Assembly (NCBI GenBank): GCA_002071415.1
Contig: MWFC01000007.1
Coordinates: 1 to 59,438, forward strand
Length of the DNA stretch: 59,438 nucleotides
Source of the DNA: Bacteroidetes bacterium ADurb.Bin012
Lineage (GTDB): Bacteria > Bacteroidota > Bacteroidia > Bacteroidales > TTA-H9
Reading direction: 5' to 3'
The notes beneath the pieces are model-generated. The model was not told where the DNA came from. It did not search any database and saw only the letters and a list, made by a program, of their open reading frames with translations. The translations under genes and the position numbers were made by a program. Within the stretch, counting starts at the first letter, position 1. Every line of letters starts with the position of its first letter. Shown here in pieces: positions 44,009 through 53,595 of this stretch.

Positions 44009-45063
44009 AAAAGTTAATTTTTCCCTTTGTGTTATTCCTGACATTTTTTAAACTTCATGCGCAAGTCGTCCTGCATGATTCATTATGGCCCGAACCTGGC
44101 ACTTTTATTTACATGAGAATTGTGGATGATCCTGCCAGCATGCACTTTACGCATTCCGGGGAGAATGTGAACTGGGACTTTACAAGTCTTGTTTCTTCCG
44201 ATCAGGATACTATTGCCTACTTGGATCCTTCCACTACGCCTTATTTTGGAAGTTTTCCACAATCGAACCTTGCTCTAGGCATGAGCCCAACTGAAATGGC
44301 TTATTTGCAGAATGATGAATTTGATAGTCAACTGATTGGAATAAATGGTGATCCGGGCACTGGTACGCCATTGACTGTTCCTCTTCATCCTTCTCTTCAC
44401 TTGTTTCATTTTCCCTATACTTATGGGGATAGCATATTCTCCACTGCTCGAGCCATTATTCGTGGTACGGGCGCTATGTTTGGCCAGCCTGCCCTCGATT
44501 CCATGAAACTAGTTTCTACTATTATTACCCATCGTAAAGTAATGGCGTGGGGATTGTTGCTGCTGCCCTGTAGTGGATTTCCAGAGACCTTGCTCGAGAA
44601 AGGCATAATCACTCGAATTGACAGTGCATGGACCAAGGTGCCATTTTTCGGATGGATTCCTGTCCCAGGCTTCCCAATGATAACCGTAGATACAATGTAC
44701 AACTGGTTTACCGCTAATTCTATACATCCTTATGCTCAGTTGGTAGTTGACCAATCTGGTACACCCTACAGCGCAAGTTATTATTCGGGCAATTTAGAGG
44801 CAATCGATGAATATTCACACTCGCAGAATTTCCCGTTTGTAGTAAGTCCAAATCCGGTTGAAAGCGAAGTTTCATTATTTTCGACTCAAACAGGTTGGAG
44901 CGGTAAACTTTTCGATTATACCGGAAGATTGCTTAAGGACGATATTAAAGTGAGAATAGGAACGACCAGAGTCGATGTTTCAGGGCTCAAGACAGGGGTT
45001 TATCTCTTGGTTTTGAAGAATAATAGAGGAGAAGTAAAAACCATAAAAATTCAAAAGCGTTGA
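44005..45063 (+). CDS. T9SS-sorted secreted beta-rich protein, paralogue of the one at 31.9-32.9 kb
   Basis: 352 residues. Signal peptide (1-19, ending LHAQ), central domain with VNWDFTSLVSSDQDTI, a PYFGSFPQSNLAL block, FPYTYGDSIFS and MAWGLLLLPCSG, then a type A sorting domain from about 278 (FVVSPNPVESEVSL, LKTGVYLLVLK). The order of blocks repeats that of the protein at 31853-32902. It overlaps the NUDIX stop by 4 nt, so it appears translationally coupled to a cytosolic pair, which is unusual for a secreted protein. Convergent with lysS, one base apart. Confidence 0.8.
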   Translation: MKKLIFPFVLFLTFFKLHAQVVLHDSLWPEPGTFIYMRIVDDPASMHFTHSGENVNWDFTSLVSSDQDTIAYLDPSTTPYFGSFPQSNLALGMSPTEMAYLQNDEFDSQLIGINGDPGTGTPLTVPLHPSLHLFHFPYTYGDSIFSTARAIIRGTGAMFGQPALDSMKLVSTIITHRKVMAWGLLLLPCSGFPETLLEKGIITRIDSAWTKVPFFGWIPVPGFPMITVDTMYNWFTANSIHPYAQLVVDQSGTPYSASYYSGNLEAIDEYSHSQNFPFVVSPNPVESEVSLFSTQTGWSGKLFDYTGRLLKDDIKVRIGTTRVDVSGLKTGVYLLVLKNNRGEVKTIKIQKR

Positions 45064-45064
45064 T

Positions 45065-46783
45065 TTAGCAGTTTGCAATCCATTGTTTTACTTCATCCAA
45101 CGAAGGCATGGGGATATCGATCTTATTTTTCTTGCGCAAGCCTCCTAACTGGTTGAAAAGAGAACCTGGATTTGCCTGGCTGAGGGCTTCCTTGCTTGTG
45201 TACCCTGCCTGAATAACCAGGGGAATCCATTCACGAGGTATTCCTGTATCTTCCAGATCGCTTGGGGGAGCAACTTCCTGACTTTTTTCCGGTCGCATTT
45301 GAGGGAATAGAATCACTTCCTGAATAGACGAAGAATTCGTCATGATCATTGCCAGACGATCTATTCCAATCCCAAGACCAGCCGTAGGTGGCATACCATA
45401 CTCGAGGGCTCTCAGAAAATCTTCGTCTAACACCATGGATTCTTCATCGCCTCTGCGTCTCAGTTCTAATTGTGCTTCGAAACGCTGACGCTGATCGATG
45501 GGATCATTCAATTCGGAAAAAGCATTGCAAATTTCTTTTCCGTTACAAATCATCTCGAATCTTTCCACCAAACCAGTTTTGGAACGGTGTTTATGCGCCA
45601 GAGGCGACATTTCGATAGGATAATCCATGATAAATGTTGGTTGAATTAAATAAGGTTCACATTTTTCGCCGAAGATCTCATCTATGATTTTTCCTTTTCC
45701 CATTGCATCGGTAATTTCAATATTCAAGCGGGTTGCAGTCTGGCGGAGTTGGGTTTCATCCATGTCGGAGATGTCGAGACCCGTAAATTCTTGAATGATA
45801 CCAGTCATGGTAAATCGTTTCCAAGGTCGTTTGAAATTGATAACATGATCACCCACCTGAATTTGTGTGGATGAATGAAGGTCTAAAGCAATTTTTTCGA
45901 CCATTTCTTCAACCAGGTCCATCATCCAATAATAGTCTTTATAGGCTACATAAAGCTCCATCTGGGTAAATTCGGGGTTATGGAACCTGTCCATTCCTTC
46001 GTTGCGAAAGTCTTTCGAGAATTCATAAACACCATCGAATCCACCGACGACCAGGCGCTTCAAATACAGTTCGTTGGCTATTCGAAGATAAAGAGTGGCG
46101 TCGAGAGCATTATGATAAGTTTTGAAAGGCCGGGCAGCAGCTCCTCCATATAAAGGTTGAAGAATAGGTGTTTCTACCTCGAGGTATCCTTTCCAATTTA
46201 GAAAATCCCGCATCGAATTGACCATTTGCGTTCTCTTAATAAATATTTGCCTTACATGCGGATTGACGATCAAGTCGAGATATCTTTGACGATATCTTTG
46301 CTCGGGATTCTGAAAAGCATCATATACTTTGTCGTCTTTTTCTTTTACAATAGGGAGTGGTCGTAACGATTTTGCCAGCAGTTCGAGCTCTTTCACGTGT
46401 ATGGTAATTTCTCCCATCTGGGTAATGAAAACAAAGCCTTTTACCCAGATAATATCGCCTATGTCGAGCAGCTTTTTAAAAACGATGTTGTAGAAGGTTT
46501 TATCCTCGTTCAGGCATAGATCATCACGTTTCACGTACAACTGAATTCTTTCTGTAGAATCCTGAAGTTCTAAGAATGAAGCTGCACCCATTACGCGTCG
46601 CGACATGATTCTTCCAGCTATGCAAACTTCCTGATAATTATTGAGTTCCGGATTATAATTGGTCAGGATTTCGTTTGCCATTGCATTTACGGGAAATACA
46701 CCTGTGGGATAAGGATCGATTCCTAAATTCATTAATTCCTGAAGCGCTTGTCGCCTGATGATCTCCTGTTCACTTAATGCCAT
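45065..46783 (-). CDS. lysS: Lysyl-tRNA synthetase, class II
   Basis: 572 residues. An N-terminal OB-fold anticodon-binding domain (about 45-150, [20 protein letters not shown]) precedes the class II core. Motif 2 is in [20 protein letters not shown], and motif 3 is in [12 protein letters not shown]. The protein is longer than E. coli LysS (505) because of a C-terminal helical extension (about 510-572, [20 protein letters not shown]). That extension is seen in other Bacteroidota copies as far as I recall. The minus-strand -7 box TATCTTTG lies at 46804-46811. Confidence 0.96.
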   Translation of the reverse strand: MALSEQEIIRRQALQELMNLGIDPYPTGVFPVNAMANEILTNYNPELNNYQEVCIAGRIMSRRVMGAASFLELQDSTERIQLYVKRDDLCLNEDKTFYNIVFKKLLDIGDIIWVKGFVFITQMGEITIHVKELELLAKSLRPLPIVKEKDDKVYDAFQNPEQRYRQRYLDLIVNPHVRQIFIKRTQMVNSMRDFLNWKGYLEVETPILQPLYGGAAARPFKTYHNALDATLYLRIANELYLKRLVVGGFDGVYEFSKDFRNEGMDRFHNPEFTQMELYVAYKDYYWMMDLVEEMVEKIALDLHSSTQIQVGDHVINFKRPWKRFTMTGIIQEFTGLDISDMDETQLRQTATRLNIEITDAMGKGKIIDEIFGEKCEPYLIQPTFIMDYPIEMSPLAHKHRSKTGLVERFEMICNGKEICNAFSELNDPIDQRQRFEAQLELRRRGDEESMVLDEDFLRALEYGMPPTAGLGIGIDRLAMIMTNSSSIQEVILFPQMRPEKSQEVAPPSDLEDTGIPREWIPLVIQAGYTSKEALSQANPGSLFNQLGGLRKKNKIDIPMPSLDEVKQWIANC

Positions 46784-46965
46784 TACTTATAAATTTTGGG
46801 GTGCAAAGATAAGGATATTCAGCTTCAATCATTTAATTGAGGAAGTTTCGGCCTTATTGTTTTTACATCATGAATTTAATTTTTTCCATAAGAATGCTCG
46901 ATGAAAGATATTTCTTGGTAATTTTATGAAAAATTTATTTCCATCGATTCCATCCTGTTATATTT

Positions 46966-47124
46966 ATGTCAAAAACATCGAAGAACTATACAAACAAAAA
47001 TGTTACTCCGGCATCGGGTAAAAAAGCAAGCAAAGCGAAAGGGGAAATGAGCGAAACTTCGTATTGGATTTATTTTTTGATTATTTTGGGGATTGCGCTA
47101 TTTCTGCTTTATTTGTTTAAATAA
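46966..47124 (+). CDS. Small basic single-pass membrane protein, 52 residues
   Basis: ATG at 46966, TAA at 47122-47124. The first 31 residues are polar and lysine-rich (MSKTSKNYTNKNVTPASGKK and so on). Residues about 33-51 form one hydrophobic helix (YWIYFLIILGIALFLLYLF), ending in Lys. Composition and the clean hydrophilic/hydrophobic split make chance unlikely. No family recognised. It is in the 330-nt space between lysS and the U32 gene, on the opposite strand to both, and its end overlaps the U32 stop by 8 nt. No clear promoter; a TAnnTTTA-like string sits before the ATG. Confidence 0.6.
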   Translation: MSKTSKNYTNKNVTPASGKKASKAKGEMSETSYWIYFLIILGIALFLLYLFK

Positions 47125-48373
47125 GTGATTGTGGATTTTCTATCAGCAGAAAGACCTTATCACCTCTTCTTACGGGAGCACTTACCTTGAAGGAACATAT
47201 CCGGCCTTTCGGTGCAAGAGGGATTTTATCGTACTCGAGCCTAATTTCCTCAATCGTACCTTCTACTACTCCTGAAGTAGGACCATTGATAGAATATTTA
47301 TCGCCAATCTTCAAATCGTTTGTTTCGAGTTTTACTTCAGCTACACCTAATTTAGAGAAATAATTGAGCACTTTGCCAAGATATTGTTTCTTTATAGTAG
47401 CCTGCGAACCGTGTTGTTGAGTCCATTCACCCAGTTCTCTGCCCAGATAGTACCCTTCCCAAAAACCACGATTATAAACGGTGCGCAAACGTTCAGTCCA
47501 TTTGGCTACTTTTTCCTGTGTAAAGGTTTTATTCAAAACTGCCTCTACTCCTTCATGATATACCTGAGTGACTGTTTTGACATATTCGGGTGATCTGCCA
47601 CGACCTTCAATTTTCAAAATTTTGACTCCTGCAGCCAAAATTTGATCTAAAATTCCTATGGTGCATAAATCTTTTGGCGACATGATGTATTCATTATCAA
47701 CCTCAAGAACTGTTCCGGTTTCCTTGTCGGTAACATCATATCTACGACGGCATATTTGCAGACATGCTCCCTTATTGGCCGACGAATTCATTGTATGTAA
47801 GCTCAGATAACATTTGCCTGATATGGCCATACATAAGGCTCCATGAACAAAAACTTCAATGGCAACGAGGTCTCCCGATGGACCACGAATATCATACGTT
47901 TTTATTGCATCTACAATTTGCTTTATTTGCTGGAGATTCAGTTCTCTGGCCAGCACAACTACATCGGCATAACGCGAGTACCATTTTACGGCTTCTATAT
48001 TGGTAACATTACATTGAGTAGAAAGATGAACCTCTATTCCTTTTTCAACGGCATAATTTATAACGGCAGGATCGGAAGCTATAATGGCCGAAACACCTGA
48101 TTCCCTGGCCGTATCTATTATGTTTTGCATTTCTTGCAATTCTTCATCATAAATGATTGAGTTTAAGGTTAAATACGAACGTATGCCTTTCTCTTTGCAA
48201 ATTCGGGAAATATCATTCAAATCGGATAAAGTAAAATTGACAGAAGACCTCGAGCGCATATTATGCTTGCCAGCCCCAAAATATACCGCATTGGCACCTC
48301 CCTGAATAGCAGCCATTAACGATTCGAACGAACCTACTGGCGACATGATCTCGATTTGTTCTCTCGCTTCCAA
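47117..48373 (-). CDS. U32-family protein (TrhP/RlhA-like RNA hydroxylation factor)
   Basis: 418 residues, formerly called U32 peptidase. N-terminal TIM-barrel-like part: IEIMSPVGSFESLMAAIQGGANAVYFG, VEVFVHGALCMAISGKCYLS, then the cysteine-rich NKGACLQICRRRYDV (likely iron-sulfur ligands), and KIEGRGRSPEYVKTVTQVY. A C-terminal beta domain (KVLNYFSKLGVAEVKL) follows. Length and this tail favour TrhP (tRNA ho5U34 synthesis) over RlhA. The only in-frame start before the core is TTG at 48373; the first ATG is residue 10, so the exact N-terminus is uncertain. Confidence 0.85.
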   Translation of the reverse strand: MEAREQIEIMSPVGSFESLMAAIQGGANAVYFGAGKHNMRSRSSVNFTLSDLNDISRICKEKGIRSYLTLNSIIYDEELQEMQNIIDTARESGVSAIIASDPAVINYAVEKGIEVHLSTQCNVTNIEAVKWYSRYADVVVLARELNLQQIKQIVDAIKTYDIRGPSGDLVAIEVFVHGALCMAISGKCYLSLHTMNSSANKGACLQICRRRYDVTDKETGTVLEVDNEYIMSPKDLCTIGILDQILAAGVKILKIEGRGRSPEYVKTVTQVYHEGVEAVLNKTFTQEKVAKWTERLRTVYNRGFWEGYYLGRELGEWTQQHGSQATIKKQYLGKVLNYFSKLGVAEVKLETNDLKIGDKYSINGPTSGVVEGTIEEIRLEYDKIPLAPKGRICSFKVSAPVRRGDKVFLLIENPQSLI

Positions 48374-48484
48374 TTGATTTTTCTTCTTTAAATTGATGAA
48401 TGGGTAAGAAGCCGAAAATTATTCCTTAATTTTGAAATGAACTACAAAATTAGTCATTCAACCCAACTTAAATAATTTACATAA

Positions 48485-48847
48485 ATGAGGTTCATATTGA
48501 AACCAATAAAACTTATGGCGTTTTTATCTTTTGTTATTATTCAGGCATTTTCTGTACAAGCGCAAAAGGTTTTTAAGGTAGATTACCCTTCTCAGGCTGA
48601 CTTGAAAGTATTCATCGTTTCGTACGAATCGCAGGCTGATTTATTGGTTTATTTTGTGAAATATGCATCACAAACCAATAGGGATGGACTGTTTTTCCCC
48701 GTAAAGTATGCATCACAAGCTGATTTCAAGTTATATTTTACCGATTATGAATCTCAAGCCGATTTAAAGATTTTTATTGTAGATTATGAATCAAAGGCAG
48801 GATGGCGCAATAAATCGAAACAATACCTGTTAAAATTTAAAAAGTAA
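48485..48847 (+). CDS. Secreted tandem-repeat protein, Y-x-SQAD-L type (DUF6150-like)
   Basis: 120 residues. Signal peptide (about 1-27, ending SVQAQ), then about six copies of a 13-residue unit with core Y-x-S-Q-A-D-L/F-x-[VIL]-[YF]: DYPSQADLKVF, SYESQADLLVY, KYASQTN, KYASQADFKLY, DYESQADLKIF, DYESKAGW. The end is basic. It resembles the DUF6150 family as I recall it; no function is known. The periodicity and alternating hydrophobics suggest short beta strands stacked as a solenoid or propeller. The -7 box TAATTTTG is at 48427-48434. It stands 9 nt before mtnA and may share its transcript. Confidence 0.75.
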   Translation: MRFILKPIKLMAFLSFVIIQAFSVQAQKVFKVDYPSQADLKVFIVSYESQADLLVYFVKYASQTNRDGLFFPVKYASQADFKLYFTDYESQADLKIFIVDYESKAGWRNKSKQYLLKFKK

Positions 48848-48856
48848 GCAATTGGA

Positions 48857-49906
48857 ATGAAAGTAAACGGTAAGAATTATAAAACCATCTGGATGGAAGG
48901 TAAAAAGGTGAAATTGATCGATCAGAACCTATTGCCTTTTCGATTCGAAATCATTGAATTAGAGAATTGGGAAGGGATATGCAAGGCCATTAAAAACATG
49001 AACATAAGAGGCGCTGGGGCAATAGGAGTTGCGGCTGGTTATGCTATGGCACTCGCTTTTGTTCAATCCCCCGGTAAAGGAGGAGAAGATTATTTGTGGA
49101 AATCCCGCAAGGAGATTGAGCAAACTCGACCTACAGCGAGAGATTTGTTTTATGCTACCGAGAGGGTAATGCAAGCAGGAATTGCTTATGGCATTGAGGC
49201 AGCAATAGAAGAATCCGAAAAGTTAGCTATTGAAAATGAAGAAGAAGCAAAAGCGATTGCGATTTATGGAGAAAGTTTAATACCCGATTCATGTAATATA
49301 TTGACGCATTGTAATGCGGGCTGGTTAGGTTTTGTAGATTGGGGGAGTGCATTGGCACCAATTTATTTAGCACATCGTAAAGGGAAAAAGATTTTCGTTT
49401 ACGTTGACGAAACTCGTCCGCGTTTACAAGGTTCAAGGCTTACAGCATGGGAATTGCAAAACGAAGGTATAGCGCATGTTATCGTTGCAGATAATGCGGG
49501 GGCTTGGCTTTTATCGAACAATAGAGTGGATTTGTTTATCACGGGGGCCGATAGAATTGCCCTGAATGGAGATACGGCCAATAAAATTGGGACATTCGAA
49601 AAGGCCATTGTGGCGAAAAATTTTGGGGTACCATTTTATGTTGCAGCACCATTGTCTACTTTCGATCCTGCATGCCCAGATGGTTCCTGCATCCCTATCG
49701 AACACCGTCCTCTTGAAGAAATAACCGAGATGGAAGGTTTAGATGAGAAGCATCACTTTATAAAGATAAGAATTTCTTCTCCTGGCTCTGAAGCTTTGAA
49801 TCCAGCTTTCGATATCACTCCATCTTCCTACATCCACAGCTTGATTACTTCGAAAGGAATCATACAGCCTAATAATCAGGCTATTAGGCAACTTTTATTT
49901 GGTTAA
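48857..49906 (+). CDS. mtnA: S-methyl-5-thioribose-1-phosphate isomerase (eIF-2B alpha-like)
   Basis: 349 residues. It isomerises methylthioribose-1-phosphate to the ribulose form in methionine salvage. Seen: NIRGAGAIGVAAGYAM, RPTARDLFYA, the catalytic cysteine in ILTHCNAGWLGF, ETRPRLQGSRLTAWEL, and the catalytic Asp in FITGADRIALNGD with NKIGTF. No other methionine-salvage gene is near. A nucleoside-phosphate isomerase of the same family (for example a ribose-1,5-bisphosphate type) cannot be fully excluded, but the length and motifs favour MtnA. Confidence 0.9.
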   Translation: MKVNGKNYKTIWMEGKKVKLIDQNLLPFRFEIIELENWEGICKAIKNMNIRGAGAIGVAAGYAMALAFVQSPGKGGEDYLWKSRKEIEQTRPTARDLFYATERVMQAGIAYGIEAAIEESEKLAIENEEEAKAIAIYGESLIPDSCNILTHCNAGWLGFVDWGSALAPIYLAHRKGKKIFVYVDETRPRLQGSRLTAWELQNEGIAHVIVADNAGAWLLSNNRVDLFITGADRIALNGDTANKIGTFEKAIVAKNFGVPFYVAAPLSTFDPACPDGSCIPIEHRPLEEITEMEGLDEKHHFIKIRISSPGSEALNPAFDITPSSYIHSLITSKGIIQPNNQAIRQLLFG

Positions 49907-50211
49907 CCACAAAATGCAATTTTTATAATAAGGAATTACTCCAATTGGATATTAATTTTAGAGGATAACGAGAATAATGTAAATATAAATTAATTTTCCT
50001 CAGTTTTCGATAGAGAATTTTTTTCAGGTTATTTTATAAATTTATCCAAAATCCCGAAAGCCTATGAAGACATGATTAAAACAAGTAATTATGTATAACG
50101 AAATTAGGAATTTTACGAAATACATGATGGAGGATTGAAGATTATACCAGATGCGGGTAAAGTTTTATTTTTAGTTGCTTGATTTTATAAAATCTAACCG
50201 TTTTTAAAGCA
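49907..50211. other. Gene-free AT-rich stretch before the aldo/keto reductase
   Basis: About 305 bases with frequent stops on both strands. No tRNA, hairpin or repeat recognised; it should contain the promoter of the next gene. Confidence 0.5.
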
Positions 50212-51057
50212 TTGATTTACAAAAAGATTTCAGATTATAACGTTCCGGCAGTCGGTTTAGGAACTTGGGAGATGGGAGGTGGCGAACAGGCCGACTATTC
50301 TCACGACAGGCATTGGATAACTATTATTCGAAGCGCTATTGAAAATGGCCTTACACATATCGACACAGCTGAAATGTATGGCAATGGTCATACGGAGGAG
50401 CTTGTAGGGGAAGCCATAAAAGGGTTTCCACGTCAGAACCTGTTTATTACTACCAAAGTCTGGCTTACTCATCTTCGTTCCAATGATTTATTCTCCTCAT
50501 TCGAGAAAAGTCTTCGTCAGCTTCAGACAGATTATATCGATCTCTATCTTGTTCATCATCCCAATCCTGATATTCCTTTGGAGGAAACCCTGATGGCCAT
50601 GAATAGGCTGGTTGAGCAGAAGCGAGTAAGAGCCATAGGGGTGAGTAATTTCGATATCTCCTTGATAAAAGAAGCGGTGAGAATTTCCTCAGTTCCAATT
50701 TCGGCAGTACAGATAGAATATAGCCTTTTAGCGAGAAATTCTGGGATTTATACTCAAAATCAGGAGAAAGAAATTATTCCCTATTGTCAGGAAAATCAAA
50801 TTGCGGTAATTGCATGGCGTCCATTGGGAAAAACCAATTATATCCGATTGGCAACCAATGACGTAATAAAAAAAATTGCTGAAAAGTATCATGCTACTCC
50901 TGCTCAAATTGCACTCATTTGGCTCATTGCACAAAAAAATATATTAGCTATTCCAAAAACTGGTTCATTAGAACATTTAATAGAAAATTCGAAAGCTTCC
51001 GACATCGATCTCTCGATGGAAGATGGAAAGCTATTACGTGAGGCATTCGAGGAATAG
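50212..51057 (+). CDS. Aldo/keto reductase
   Basis: 281 residues, NADPH-dependent reductase with a TIM-barrel. The catalytic tetrad is in HIDTAEMYGNG (Asp, Tyr), ITTKVWLTHLR (Lys) and LYLVHHPNPD (His). Cofactor motifs are IGVSNFDISLI and AIPKTGSLEHLIENSKA. The protein begins at TTG (50212): the frame is open upstream only to a stop at 50188-50190 and contains no ATG, and TTG ATT TAC AAA gives the family N-terminus MIYKKI. Convergent with the TonB receptor gene. Confidence 0.9.
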   Translation: MIYKKISDYNVPAVGLGTWEMGGGEQADYSHDRHWITIIRSAIENGLTHIDTAEMYGNGHTEELVGEAIKGFPRQNLFITTKVWLTHLRSNDLFSSFEKSLRQLQTDYIDLYLVHHPNPDIPLEETLMAMNRLVEQKRVRAIGVSNFDISLIKEAVRISSVPISAVQIEYSLLARNSGIYTQNQEKEIIPYCQENQIAVIAWRPLGKTNYIRLATNDVIKKIAEKYHATPAQIALIWLIAQKNILAIPKTGSLEHLIENSKASDIDLSMEDGKLLREAFEE

Positions 51058-51063
51058 AATAGA

Positions 51064-53385
51064 TTAGAAAGAAAAGGTGAAGCCAACGTTATACATGATT
51101 GGCAATTGATAGACACGTTCAAAGGCAATACGGTCGAAATAGAAGATATTCTCGCGGTCGTAGATATTTGTAGCTCCAATATTCAGTTGCAAATGAGAAT
51201 GTTGGCTGAGTTCCCATTTATGTTTCAAATCAATGTCGAGGCGATGATAAACGGGTAAGCGGCCAGTGTTCAATTCGGCATATAGGATGGCTAAATTTCC
51301 GTTTTCGGTTGCCGGGTTGGAATAGATTCCATTTTCGAAAGTTATTTTTTCGAAATAACCTTGGCTCTGAGTGAAGGGGAATCCCGAGCCGAAGTTCCAG
51401 CGAGAGCTAAGTTCCCAGTCGCGTGCTGACCCGAAATATACAGCGGCGACCAGATTTATGGTATGCCGCCTGTCGAAATGTGGAGAATAGGTATTGTTTC
51501 CATCGAATCGACTTACATATCCCAATGAATAAACTCCCCAGAAATAGAATCTGTCGTTTTCGAATTTTATCGAAATATCCAAACCTTTAGCATCTCCGGT
51601 TTCGATGATGAAATCATTCTTCAATTCATCGGGCTGATCGGCAAATATTTCTGTATCGTCAAAAATCTTATTGCGGTTGATATTGGTGAGTTGGGTAAAT
51701 TTTTTATAGTATGCCTCTATATTCATGGTTACATTATTGGATAGGTCGAGTTCTATACCTCCTATGGTATGCCATGCTTTTTGCAATTTATCGGTGACCT
51801 TTTCCCCATTGAATTCTTCGGGGAGGTTGTCGGGGCCTGAAAGAAATCCATAGAAGAGATTCACTACATCTCGATCACTTGTAGCACTGATCAGGTTCTG
51901 GGAATAGAAGCCTCCTGCGCCTTTAATTCTCAAGCGATCATTCACATTATATTTGATGGCCAAACGTGGTTCAGGCGATATGTTGCTTAAAGAAGTATAC
52001 CATTGTATTCTCAATCCGGGTTCGATGAGAAATTTTCCGCGATGCATCTTATATTTTACGTAAGGGCCAATCTCGGTTGTATTTTCCTTTTGTTGAATGA
52101 CCCGGTTGAGGGAATTGAAGAAATAATAATCGGTGTTGAAACCTTGAAATTCGAAGCCGTAACGTAATTCATCCTTGTTGATAAAATAGGTGAAATTCAA
52201 ACCCGCATTGAAACCGCCTATCTGGCTTGTACGATCGTTTTTACCGGTTTCTTTGAGGCTTACCTTATAATTAGAATAAGAAATAACTCCTTCGAGGAGT
52301 ACGGGAGTTTTTCCGGGAATTACCACGAAGTTTGTGCCTCCACCAATGGCGTCCCAATGAAAATCAGATAAGGCTTTATAATTGTTTACCCGATCGGTGA
52401 AATTAAAACCAAAAAGGTTCACTTTGCTTCCGTTGTCGGCATTGAAAGATACTTTGCCATAAATATCGAAGAAGTTAAATGGAAGTCCATCTTCATTTAC
52501 GTATTTGTAAAGGGTTTTAGAAGTTTCTTCGAGATAGGAATTTTTAACCGAAAGAATAAAGGACGAACTTCCCGAATTGTCTTCTTTTTGTTTGCTGATA
52601 GGTCCTTCGAGCAGCAGTTTTGCTCCAAAGGTAGAGGCATCGATTTTTCCACTCAAGCGCTTTTTATTGCCATCGCGGGTGGTGAGGTCCATGACGGAAG
52701 AAATTCTGCCGCCAAATTCTGCCCCGAATCCTCCAGTGTAAATGTCGGCATTGCGAAGAATATCGGTGTCGAATACCGAGAACAAACCGATGGAATGAAA
52801 GGGATTATAGATGACCATTCCATCGAGAAGGAGTTTGTTTTGTATAGGTGCACCCCCACGAATATACAGCTGACCTCCCTGGTCGCCGGTGAATACAACC
52901 CCGGGTAAGACCTGTAGATATTGTGCAAGGTCGGGTTGGCCTCCTATACTTGGAATTTGCTTAATCTGGCGTGGAGTAACCTTAACCACCGAGGTGCGAG
53001 TTTCGGTTCGCGCAGCTTCCCTCTCTGCCGAAATACTCACCCCTTCCAAAGCTATGGACTTTTTGGAAATATAAAGTTTTCGTGTGATTATTTCCCCTTT
53101 TCTTATGGTAATCGGAACCACCAAACTATCGTATCCTATGCCTGTTACCATGAGATTATACGAGCCGGCAGGAATATTGTTGATGATGTAATAACCATTT
53201 ACATCGGTAGCCGAACCAAGGGTTGTTTTGCCGAGAAAAACATTAACAAAAATGGCGGGTTCGCCACTTTCTTTCTCGTAAATTACTCCTCTAATGCTTG
53301 CTTCTTGTGCCCATGATTTTAATCCCGAAAATATAAACACACCCCAAATCATGCAACAGGACGAAAGAACGATAAATTTCCTCAT
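51064..53385 (-). CDS. TonB-dependent outer-membrane receptor with carboxypeptidase-like N-domain
   Basis: 773 residues. Signal peptide (about 1-26), then a CarbopepD_reg-like domain (about 30-115: SIRGVIYEKESGEPAIFVNV, GYYIINNIPAGSYNLMVTG). The plug follows (about 130-230, LPGVVFTGDQGGQLYIRGG, LLLDGMVIYNPFH) and then a 22-strand barrel ending in aromatic FTFSF. It imports an unknown ligand with TonB energy. No SusD-like partner is adjacent, so it is not a polysaccharide-utilisation pair. Monocistronic with its own promoter at 53423-53453. Confidence 0.92.
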   Translation of the reverse strand: MRKFIVLSSCCMIWGVFIFSGLKSWAQEASIRGVIYEKESGEPAIFVNVFLGKTTLGSATDVNGYYIINNIPAGSYNLMVTGIGYDSLVVPITIRKGEIITRKLYISKKSIALEGVSISAEREAARTETRTSVVKVTPRQIKQIPSIGGQPDLAQYLQVLPGVVFTGDQGGQLYIRGGAPIQNKLLLDGMVIYNPFHSIGLFSVFDTDILRNADIYTGGFGAEFGGRISSVMDLTTRDGNKKRLSGKIDASTFGAKLLLEGPISKQKEDNSGSSSFILSVKNSYLEETSKTLYKYVNEDGLPFNFFDIYGKVSFNADNGSKVNLFGFNFTDRVNNYKALSDFHWDAIGGGTNFVVIPGKTPVLLEGVISYSNYKVSLKETGKNDRTSQIGGFNAGLNFTYFINKDELRYGFEFQGFNTDYYFFNSLNRVIQQKENTTEIGPYVKYKMHRGKFLIEPGLRIQWYTSLSNISPEPRLAIKYNVNDRLRIKGAGGFYSQNLISATSDRDVVNLFYGFLSGPDNLPEEFNGEKVTDKLQKAWHTIGGIELDLSNNVTMNIEAYYKKFTQLTNINRNKIFDDTEIFADQPDELKNDFIIETGDAKGLDISIKFENDRFYFWGVYSLGYVSRFDGNNTYSPHFDRRHTINLVAAVYFGSARDWELSSRWNFGSGFPFTQSQGYFEKITFENGIYSNPATENGNLAILYAELNTGRLPVYHRLDIDLKHKWELSQHSHLQLNIGATNIYDRENIFYFDRIAFERVYQLPIMYNVGFTFSF

Positions 53386-53422
53386 AATATCATTATTATC
53401 TGACGTAAGTAAAATTGGATCA

Positions 53423-53453
53423 CAAAGGTATAAAAAGAGTCATACTTCCCCAA
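53423..53453 (-). promoter_or_regulatory. Promoter of the TonB receptor gene
   Basis: Minus strand: TTG (complement of 53451-53453), 20 nt, TACCTTTG (complement of 53423-53430), 37 nt before the start. Confidence 0.65.
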
Positions 53454-53595
53454 TTGGGGATATGATGAATGGCTTGATAAATGAGGCAAAAACATCGCCT
53501 GCATAAGAGCAAAACTAAAAGTATATGAAATAGATACATAATGAAAGATAGGGTTTAAAGTAGAAGAGAAAATTTGTCTATGTATAGCTCAATCA

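Noticed and set aside
51064..53385. SusC of a polysaccharide-utilisation locus
   Set aside because: No SusD gene, glycoside hydrolase or regulator is adjacent; the protein is also shorter than typical SusC.
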